DNA of 11,937 nt from NCBI GenBank assembly GCA_031177445.1, contig JAPSGP010000055.1:1-11937 (forward strand), read 5' to 3'. Below are positions 1 to 5,544 of the stretch, one piece after another (within the stretch, counting starts at the first letter, position 1; the number at the start of each line of letters is the position of its first letter). Origin of the DNA: Acidimicrobiia bacterium. GTDB taxonomy: Bacteria > Actinomycetota > Acidimicrobiia > IMCC26256 > JACDBD01. The notes below the pieces were generated by a model. The model was not told the DNA's origin, made no database searches, and saw only the letters and a program-made list of their open reading frames with translations. The position numbers and the translations under genes are program-made.

Positions 1-1
1 G

Positions 2-937
2 AGCAATCCCGAGCGCCGCCGTCAGTACGACGTCTTCGGCGACGACGGCCAGGGGCGCGTCCGGACGTCGCAGACTATGGGTGACGCCTTCGGCCTCGGC
101 GATCTCTTCGACGCCTTCTTCGGCGGCCAGACGATGCAAGGGGGAGGCCCAGCGCGCGGCTACGACGCCGAGGTCGACATCGCGCTCACGCTGCGTGAGG
201 CGGCGTTCGGCGTGGTGCACCCGGTCGAGGTGCGCATGCCGGTCGCGTGCGAACGGTGCACCGGCTCCGGCTGCGAACCCGGCACGCATCCCTCGCGCTG
301 CGACGTGTGTGGGGGAACGGGCGCGGTTCGCCAGGTGCGCAGGTCGATCCTCGGTCAGATGGTGACGTCGTTGCCGTGCCGCGCCTGCGACGCGACCGGC
401 AGCCGGATCCTGTCGCCGTGCCGCGACTGCCGTGGCGACGGACGTGTCAATGGGGTGCGCCACATCGACGTCGAAGTTCCTCCCGGAGTCGACGAGGGAC
501 AGCGCCTCCGGCTCCCGGGGAAGGGGCCGGCGGCGCCGAGGGGGGGGATCCCCGGCGACCTCTACGTCACGGTCGGTGTCGTTGCCGATCCGCGCTTCGA
601 GCGTCAAGGCGACGACCTGCTGCGGGTCGTGAGCGTGCCGTTCACGCAGGCCGCGCTGGGCGCAAAGCTGACGATCGAGACGCTGGAGGATCCCGAGGAG
701 CTCGTCGTGACGCCGGGCACGCAGCCGGGCCAGATCTTCAAGCTCAAGGGACGGGGCGTTCCCTCCCTGCACGGCCGCGGCCGCGGCGACCTGCTCGTGC
801 GGGTCGACGTCGAAGTGCCGGAGCGGCTGGGGCCCGAAGAGGATGAGCTCCTGCGCCAGCTTGCCGCGCTGCGGGGCGAGGAGGTCGCCCCGCCCGACCG
901 CGGATTCTTCCAGCGCGTGCGCTCAGCGTTCCAGTAG
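2..937 (+). CDS. dnaJ: Chaperone protein DnaJ (5'-truncated by window edge)
   Basis: Hsp40 co-chaperone that delivers unfolded clients to DnaK and stimulates its ATPase in the cytoplasm. The reading frame is open from base 2, so the start and most of the J domain lie upstream. The visible part opens with the end of the J domain (NPERRRQYDVFG), then a short Gly/Phe-rich linker (about residues 26-48 of the visible 311). The zinc-binding region follows, with four Cys pairs at visible residues 83/86, 100/103, 126/129 and 140/143. Three match CxxCxGxG; the third reads CRACDATG, with Ala in place of the first Gly. The C-terminal client-binding domains follow (DIDVEVPPGVDEGQ-like motif seen as VEVPPGVDEGQRLRLPGKG). 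A run of eight G at 540-547 lies in frame. The ATG at 77 is internal, not the start. The stop overlaps the next start by one base (TAGTG). In Actinobacteria this locus usually carries the second dnaJ, after hrcA; hrcA would be upstream and is not visible. Confidence 0.95.
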   Translation, partial: SNPERRRQYDVFGDDGQGRVRTSQTMGDAFGLGDLFDAFFGGQTMQGGGPARGYDAEVDIALTLREAAFGVVHPVEVRMPVACERCTGSGCEPGTHPSRCDVCGGTGAVRQVRRSILGQMVTSLPCRACDATGSRILSPCRDCRGDGRVNGVRHIDVEVPPGVDEGQRLRLPGKGPAAPRGGIPGDLYVTVGVVADPRFERQGDDLLRVVSVPFTQAALGAKLTIETLEDPEELVVTPGTQPGQIFKLKGRGVPSLHGRGRGDLLVRVDVEVPERLGPEEDELLRQLAALRGEEVAPPDRGFFQRVRSAFQ

Positions 938-1668
938 TGCCATCCGGGTGGGCGGCGCAGGCGGCCGCCACAGCACACGCCTTCGTCGACCGGCTCGACG
1001 ACGCGGTGACGGTCGGCGGTCCCGCGGGTCACCACCTCGCCCGGGCGCGGCGGCTCCGCCCGGGAGAGATCGTGACCGCGGCGGACGGGTCGGGATGGTG
1101 GCGCCCCTACGCCGTGCGCGCGAGCCAGGGCAACCGAGTCGTGCTCGAGGCCTGCGGCGACGCGGTGTGCGAGCCTCGGCTCGAGCCGCGTCTGCGGGTC
1201 GCGTTCGCGGTCACCAAGGGCGCCAAGCCGGACGTCGTCGTGCGGAAGCTGACCGAGCTCGGGGTCGACGGCATCGTGCTGGTGCGCAGCCAGCGCAGCG
1301 TACCCCGCTGGGACAAGGGGCGCGTCGACACCGCGCTCGAACGGTTGCGGCGCGTCGCACGCGAGGCGGCGGCGCAGTCCCGGCGGGCGCTCGTGCCTGC
1401 GGTCGACGGTCCGAGTGCGGTCGATGAGTTGCGATCGCACGCGGGCATCGTGGTCGCGGATTCGCGCGGGCAGCCCGCCGACCGCCTGCCGCGAGCCACG
1501 AGTGGCGAGTGGCTGCTCGTCGTCGGGCCGGAGGGCGGACTCACCGCCGACGAGCTCGCGACACGGCCCGGGCCTCGGCTCGCGCTCGGCCCGCACGTGC
1601 TGCGTGCAGAGACGGCCGCGATCGCGGGCGCCGCAGTCTTGACGTCGCGGCGCGCCGCGCCCGCGTGA
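937..1668 (+). CDS. rsmE: 16S rRNA (uracil-1498-N3)-methyltransferase RsmE
   Basis: SPOUT-class methyltransferase that makes m3U1498 in 16S rRNA of the 30S subunit, using S-adenosylmethionine. At 243 residues it has the usual family length. The N-terminal PUA-like RNA-binding domain spans about residues 15-75 (GGPAGHHLARARRLRPGE). The catalytic SPOUT knot follows, with family signatures TKGAKPDVVVRKLTELGV (93-110), AREAAAQSRR (141-150), GPEGG (197-201) and LGPHVLRAETA (217-227), the last two forming the SAM-binding trefoil loops. I chose the GTG at 937 because it overlaps the dnaJ stop by one base and gives a normal N-terminus; no strong ribosome binding site is visible, which fits translational coupling. 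Its place directly after dnaJ is the common actinobacterial arrangement. The identification is firm from the motifs; activity at U1498 is by family. Confidence 0.95.
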   Translation: MPSGWAAQAAATAHAFVDRLDDAVTVGGPAGHHLARARRLRPGEIVTAADGSGWWRPYAVRASQGNRVVLEACGDAVCEPRLEPRLRVAFAVTKGAKPDVVVRKLTELGVDGIVLVRSQRSVPRWDKGRVDTALERLRRVAREAAAQSRRALVPAVDGPSAVDELRSHAGIVVADSRGQPADRLPRATSGEWLLVVGPEGGLTADELATRPGPRLALGPHVLRAETAAIAGAAVLTSRRAAPA

Positions 1669-1673
1669 CTACC

Positions 1674-2666
1674 ATGCCGAACAACGTGGCTTCGCCCTCG
1701 CCAACCCAGGTCAAGATCCTCGTCCCGGGCAACCACCTCATGGTCGGGCTACTGGGGCAGCGCGACGAGCTGCTACGCCTCGTCGAGGGCTCCTTCCCCG
1801 TCGAGATCCACGTACGGGGCAACGAGATCACCGTGACCGGCGACGCCACCGAAGCAGAGCGCGTCGGCCGGCTGTTCGAGGAGATGGTCCTGCTCCTGGA
1901 GCAGGGTCACAGCCTCGACCGCGAGGGAGTTGGTCGCTCGATCGAGATGCTCAAGGCCGACCAGCGCCCGTCCGACGTGTTGACGACCGAGGTGCTGCGA
2001 GGGCGTCGCAGCGTGCGGCCCAAGACCTCGGGCCAGAAGCGCTACGTCGACGCCGTGCGCGACCACACGGTTACGTTCGCGATCGGCCCCGCGGGCACCG
2101 GCAAGAGCTACCTCGCGGTCGCGCTCGCGGTGCAGGCGCTGCAGGCGAAGGAGATCCACCGGATCATCCTCACCCGTCCGGCGGTGGAGGCCGGCGAACG
2201 GCTCGGGTTCCTGCCCGGCGACATCCTCGCCAAGGTCGATCCCTACCTCCGCCCGCTCTACGACGCGCTGTACGACATGCTCGAGCCCGAGGTCGTCGCC
2301 CGACTGATGGAGCGTGGCACCATCGAGGTCGCGCCCCTCGCATTCATGCGTGGCCGCACGCTGAACGACTCCTTCATCATCCTCGACGAGGCGCAGAACA
2401 CCACGCCCGAGCAGATGAAGATGTTCCTCACCCGGCTCGGTTTCGGGTCTCGGATCGTGGTGACCGGCGACGTGACCCAGATCGACCTGCCCGACGGCCG
2501 CCACCGGTCGGGCCTGCTCGTGGTGCGCGACGTCCTCGAGGGCATCCCCGGCCTCGCCTTCGTCGAGCTCGGCTCCCGCGACGTCGTGCGTCACCAGATC
2601 GTGCAGGCCATCGTCGACGCGTACGACCGCAACGAGCAGGTAGACGCGCGCCAGCAACGACCATGA
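1674..2666 (+). CDS. phoH: PhoH-like ATPase (PhoH family)
   Basis: Cytoplasmic P-loop NTPase of the PhoH/PhoL family, which is linked genetically to YbeY and RNA metabolism; its exact substrate remains unsettled. The protein is 330 residues, the usual length. A KH-like N-terminal domain is seen at about 12-70 (VKILVPGNH...ITVTGDATEAERV). The ATPase domain starts near 115 (RPKTSGQKRYVDAV), with Walker A GPAGTGKS at 138-145, the PhoH signature TRPAVEAGERLGFLPGD at 167-183, Walker B FIILDEAQN at 234-242, and TGDVTQIDLP at 264-273. Two starts are possible: ATG at 1674, used here, or GTG at 1665, which overlaps the rsmE stop as GTGA and adds only three residues. The frame stays open further upstream inside rsmE, but that stretch is out-of-frame shadow. 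The stop overlaps the ybeY start as ATGA, and the phoH-ybeY pairing supports a joint role in rRNA quality control. Confidence 0.95.
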   Translation: MPNNVASPSPTQVKILVPGNHLMVGLLGQRDELLRLVEGSFPVEIHVRGNEITVTGDATEAERVGRLFEEMVLLLEQGHSLDREGVGRSIEMLKADQRPSDVLTTEVLRGRRSVRPKTSGQKRYVDAVRDHTVTFAIGPAGTGKSYLAVALAVQALQAKEIHRIILTRPAVEAGERLGFLPGDILAKVDPYLRPLYDALYDMLEPEVVARLMERGTIEVAPLAFMRGRTLNDSFIILDEAQNTTPEQMKMFLTRLGFGSRIVVTGDVTQIDLPDGRHRSGLLVVRDVLEGIPGLAFVELGSRDVVRHQIVQAIVDAYDRNEQVDARQQRP

Positions 2667-3169
2667 GGACGGTCTTCGGAGCCGACGAGCAGTCCGAGAT
2701 GCAGATCGACGTGCTGCGCTGGGTCCGGCTGGCGCGCCTCGTGCTCGACGAGGAGCGCGTGCCCGACGACGCCGAGATGTCGCTGATCTTCGTCGACGAG
2801 CAGGCGATGACCGATCTCAACGAACGGTTCCTCGGCGGCGCCGGTCCCACCGACGTGCTCGCGTTCCCGATGGACGACGACGTCACGCCCGGGGGCCGCC
2901 AGCCCGACCAGGGTGGTCGCGGCCCGGGCTCACCGTCGGAGGCCGACGAGCCCCCCGCGGTCATCGGCGACGTCGTGGTGTGCCCGCGGGTCGCCAGCCG
3001 CCAGGCCGTTCGTCACGGCAACGCGGTCGCCGACGAGCTCGCCCTGCTCGTCGTCCACGGCGTCCTCCATCTGCTGAACTACGACCATGCCGAGGATCGA
3101 GAATCCGAGGCGATGCGGTCCCGGGAACGCGAGCTCCTCGCCCGGTTCCGTGAGCTCGAGAACGGCTGA
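2663..3169 (+). CDS. ybeY: Endoribonuclease YbeY (16S rRNA maturation factor)
   Basis: Zinc-dependent single-strand endoribonuclease involved in 16S rRNA 3'-end maturation and 70S ribosome quality control. The protein is 168 residues. The conserved N-terminal half ends with LNERFLGGAGPTDVLAFPMD (52-71). The metal site is HGVLHLLNYDH at 132-142, with His132, His136 and His142 as ligands. The family consensus is HGxLHLxGYDH, so Asn139 replaces the usual Gly. Residues 72-98 form a Gly/Pro/acidic insertion before IGDVVVCP; actinobacterial YbeY proteins often carry a loop here, so its presence is not alarming. The ATG at 2663 overlaps the phoH stop (ATGA). The gene ends three bases before the next start. 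I consider the fold and role secure; the effect of Asn139 on activity is unknown. Confidence 0.94.
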   Translation: MRTVFGADEQSEMQIDVLRWVRLARLVLDEERVPDDAEMSLIFVDEQAMTDLNERFLGGAGPTDVLAFPMDDDVTPGGRQPDQGGRGPGSPSEADEPPAVIGDVVVCPRVASRQAVRHGNAVADELALLVVHGVLHLLNYDHAEDRESEAMRSRERELLARFRELENG

Positions 3170-3172
3170 CGC

Positions 3173-4438
3173 GTGGCCTGGCTGATCATCGCTGCCATCG
3201 TCGTGCTGTTCGCGGCCTCGATCTGGCTGGCCGTCGCCGAGACCGCCTTCTTACGGCTGAACCGCGTGCGGGCCCTCGCGATGGAGGAAGAGGGCCTCAA
3301 GGGTGCGGCTCGGCTCGCGCGGATGCTCGAGCGCCCCGAGCGGACGCTCAACGTCGTCCTGCTCCTCGCGCTCTTCACCCAACTCACGAGCTCGGCGCTG
3401 CTGGGTGCGTTGCTCAGCGACCTGGGCGTGTGGGCATTCGTCATAGGCCTGGTCGCCAACTTCGTCGTGTTCTTCGTACTCGGCGAGGTGATCCCGAAGA
3501 CGTGGGCCGTCCAGCACACGGATCGCGCCGCATTGCGGATCTCGGGCCTGCTGATGTTCCTCACGAACTTCCCGCCGCTCCGCTACACGGTGCGGGCGCT
3601 GATCGGCGTCGCCAACGTGGTCCTGCCGGGACGGGGCATCAAGGAGGGGCCCTTCGTCACCGAGGAGGAGATCCGCCAGATGGCGGACGTCGCGGCCGAG
3701 GAAGAGGTCATCGAGCGCGAGGAGCGCAGGCTCATCCATTCGATCTTCGAGTTCGGCGACACTGTCGTACGCGAGGTCATGAAGCCACGTCCCGACATGG
3801 TGGCGGTCGCCGCCGACGCGACCATCGAGGAAGCGGTCGAGCGCGCGATCGACGGTGGCTTCTCACGACTGCCGGCCTACGAGGGCACTACCGACAACAT
3901 CATCGGGATCGTGTTCTTGAAGGACCTCGTCTCCAAGGCTCGAGCGAGCAAGGGAAGCGCAGCGGTACGAACGGCGCTGCGTGATGCCGTGTTCGTCCCC
4001 GAGCAGAAACGGGTGGCGGAATTGCTCCGTGAGATGCAGAAGCAGCAGTTCCACATGGCGATCGTCATCGACGAGTACGGCGGCACGTCCGGGCTGGTGA
4101 CGCTGGAGGACTTGCTCGAGGAGATCGTGGGTGAGATCGCCGACGAGTACGACATCGAGGAGCCTGGGGTCGAGCGACTCGACGACGGGTCCTTGCGTGT
4201 TCCCGGCGGCATGCCGATCGGCGACGTGAGTGACGAGTTGGGTGTCGAGCTCCCTGACACCGAGTGGGACACGGTCGGCGGCCTCGTCTTCAACCTGCTC
4301 GGTCACGTTCCCGAAGAAGGCGAGTGCGTGAAGTTCCAGGGCCTGGAGTTCCGCACCGAGCGTGTGCAGGGTCGCCGGATCGCGTCCGTGCACATCCGTC
4401 CGGTCAAGGGCATCAGCGCTCCCGTCAAGGCGTCGTGA
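3173..4438 (+). CDS. CNNM/CBS-pair membrane protein (CorC/HlyC family, putative ion transporter)
   Basis: Membrane protein of the 'hemolysin C / CorC' group, related to CNNM Mg2+ transporters; the haemolysin name is historical. The 421 residues show the full architecture. A CNNM (DUF21) membrane domain covers about 1-145, with hydrophobic segments near 1-22, 60-82, 86-108 and 120-140 and the signature GEVIPKT at 104-110. A CBS pair spans about 203-322 (VMKPRPDMV at 202-210; DEYGGTSGLVTLEDLLEEI at 300-318). A C-terminal CorC/HlyC domain lies at about 335-412 (DTEWDTVGGLVFNLLGHVPEEG). CBS pairs of this family bind adenine nucleotides and gate transport. GTG at 3173 is chosen because it starts the first hydrophobic helix three bases after the ybeY stop. 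This gene commonly sits between ybeY and era in Actinobacteria. The ion carried cannot be read from the sequence, so no symbol is given. Confidence 0.9.
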   Translation: MAWLIIAAIVVLFAASIWLAVAETAFLRLNRVRALAMEEEGLKGAARLARMLERPERTLNVVLLLALFTQLTSSALLGALLSDLGVWAFVIGLVANFVVFFVLGEVIPKTWAVQHTDRAALRISGLLMFLTNFPPLRYTVRALIGVANVVLPGRGIKEGPFVTEEEIRQMADVAAEEEVIEREERRLIHSIFEFGDTVVREVMKPRPDMVAVAADATIEEAVERAIDGGFSRLPAYEGTTDNIIGIVFLKDLVSKARASKGSAAVRTALRDAVFVPEQKRVAELLREMQKQQFHMAIVIDEYGGTSGLVTLEDLLEEIVGEIADEYDIEEPGVERLDDGSLRVPGGMPIGDVSDELGVELPDTEWDTVGGLVFNLLGHVPEEGECVKFQGLEFRTERVQGRRIASVHIRPVKGISAPVKAS

Positions 4439-5391
4439 GGCGCGAGCCGAGCGCGGACGACGGCGCGTTTCGCAGCGGGTTCGTCACCCTCGTCGGCCGG
4501 CCGAACGTCGGCAAGTCGACGCTGCTGAACCAGCTCGTCGGCTCGAAGGTCGCAATCGTCTCTGACAAGCCGCAGACGACGCGCACAACGATCCGGGGTG
4601 TCCGGACCAACCCCGGCAGCCAGATGGTGCTGCTCGACACGCCCGGAATCCACAAGCCGCGAACCCTGCTGGGGGAGCGCACCAATCAGCGCGCGGTCGC
4701 GACCCTGGCCGAGGTCGACGTCGTCTGCCTGCTAGTCGAGGCGAATGCGGCGATCGGGAGCGGCGACCGGTACATCGCCGAGGTCGTCTATCAGGTCGCG
4801 ACCCCGAAGGTGCTGGTGCTGAACAAGGTCGATCGGGCGAGCAGCGCTGCCATCGCCGAGCACCTGGTGGCGGCGCAGGAGCTGGGCGAGTTCGATGCGT
4901 TCGTTCCCCTCTCGGCGCGCACCGGCGAGGGCGTCACCGCGCTCGTCGACGAGCTCGAGGCTCGCCTCCCTGAAGGGCCCCGCTACTACCCGAGCGGGGT
5001 GGTCACCGATCAGCCCGAGACGACGCTCGCGGCCGAGATCCTCCGGGAGAAGCTGCTGGCGGTGGCTCGCGAGGAGCTGCCGCACTCCATCACGGTCACC
5101 GCCGAGGAGATCGACGAAGGGGACGACGACAGCGGCGGAGACGAGGTTGTCGCGCACGACCACGACGGAGTACGCGATCTGCTGCGGATCCGGGCGGTGA
5201 TCCGGGTCGAACGGGAGTCCCAGAAGGGCATGGTGATCGGGCGAGGCGGCCGGGTGCTCAAGGACGCGGGCACCGCCGCGCGGCGGGAGCTCGAGGCCTT
5301 GCTGGGCGTGCGCGTGTACCTCGAGACCCGCGTCAAGGTCGAGCGGGACTGGCAGCGCCGCGCCCACGCCCTCGATCGGCTCGGGTACTGA
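4435..5391 (+). CDS. era: GTPase Era (ribosome assembly)
   Basis: Ras-like GTPase with a C-terminal KH domain that binds the 3' end of 16S rRNA and acts in 30S assembly. With the GTG at 4435 the protein is 318 residues, close to the family norm. G motifs are all present: G1 GRPNVGKS (21-28), G2 Thr around 51-52 in the PQTTRTT segment, G3 DTPG (68-71), G4 NKVD (130-133) and G5 SA (160-161). The hinge sequence YYPSGVVTDQPE is at 185-196. The KH core is KGMVIGRGG (264-272), and the protein ends in the usual ALDRLGY. An acidic loop rich in Asp and Glu (about 227-247) is inserted before LLRIRAVIRVERESQKG, longer than in E. coli Era. The start overlaps the previous stop as GTGA. An upstream extension of this frame to 4264 exists but lies inside the CBS gene and carries no Era sequence. 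This is the last gene of the first operon. Confidence 0.96.
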   Translation: MRREPSADDGAFRSGFVTLVGRPNVGKSTLLNQLVGSKVAIVSDKPQTTRTTIRGVRTNPGSQMVLLDTPGIHKPRTLLGERTNQRAVATLAEVDVVCLLVEANAAIGSGDRYIAEVVYQVATPKVLVLNKVDRASSAAIAEHLVAAQELGEFDAFVPLSARTGEGVTALVDELEARLPEGPRYYPSGVVTDQPETTLAAEILREKLLAVAREELPHSITVTAEEIDEGDDDSGGDEVVAHDHDGVRDLLRIRAVIRVERESQKGMVIGRGGRVLKDAGTAARRELEALLGVRVYLETRVKVERDWQRRAHALDRLGY

Positions 5392-5398
5392 GCCCGTT

Positions 5399-5447
5399 TT
5401 TCTGGCGTCGCAGGACCCGGATTCTTGGGGTTCTGGGACGCCAAAAA
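5399..5447. repeat. Imperfect inverted repeat / stem-loop after era
   Basis: The left arm TGGCGTC (5403-5409) pairs with GACGCCA (5437-5443). After a G/G mismatch, CAGGACCC (5411-5418) pairs with GGGTTCTG (5428-5435) with one G-U pair, leaving a nine-base loop (5419-5427). A T run at 5399-5401 and an A run at 5445-5447 extend the stem outwards past a C/A mismatch, for about 18 pairs in total. It lies 8 bases after the era stop, so it may end the first operon. However, neither strand has a T-rich tract after the hairpin, as an intrinsic terminator should; the T run precedes it on both strands. It could instead be an interspersed palindromic repeat or an mRNA 3'-end stabiliser. Confidence 0.75.
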
Positions 5448-5462
5448 CATGGGGAGTCCGGT

Positions 5463-5493
5463 TTGTTTCCCCTGGGAAGGCCAGGGATAGGCT
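5463..5493 (+). promoter_or_regulatory. Possible promoter for the oxidase operon
   Basis: TAGGCT at 5488-5493 fits an actinobacterial -10 element (TAnnnT). A weak -35 candidate, TTGTTT at 5463-5468, lies 19 bases upstream, which is slightly long. Transcription would start near 5500, leaving a leader of about 44 bases before the GTG at 5544. This is the only gap over 30 bases within the window, so a promoter for the oxidase genes is expected here. The short inverted pair GGCCAG (5479-5484) and CTGGCC (5502-5507) brackets the -10 element. The call rests on pattern and position only. Confidence 0.35.
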
Positions 5494-5544
5494 GCCGCGG
5501 ACTGGCCGGGTCGGTGGGAGAACCGAGTGATCGGGAAGGCCAGG
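5474..5544 (+). repeat. 12-base direct repeat pair (GGGAAGGCCAGG) in coxB upstream region
   Basis: GGGAAGGCCAGG occurs perfectly at 5474-5485 and again at 5533-5544, 59 bases apart start to start. The first copy ends two bases before the putative -10 element; the second ends on the first base of the likely GTG start of coxB and supplies its purine-rich ribosome binding site. A second near-repeat, GTGATCGGGAAGG (5527-5539) and GTGATCGGAAGG (5544-5555), overlaps the second copy. These may be regulator-binding sites or simply a local duplication. The repeats are directly visible; the function is a guess. Confidence 0.6.

Noticed and set aside
540..547. Run of eight G in dnaJ as a sign of a frameshift or phase-variable site
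   Set aside because: The reading frame is intact on both sides with normal DnaJ sequence; a single poly-G run in a core chaperone gene is weak evidence for phase variation.
604..1596. Minus-strand frame of 330 codons opposite dnaJ and rsmE
   Set aside because: It is antisense to two well-supported genes and has no domain-like sequence.
5397..5449. Standard intrinsic terminator after era
   Set aside because: A stable hairpin is present, but the tract after it is A-rich on both strands rather than T-rich, so I report it as a stem-loop repeat instead.
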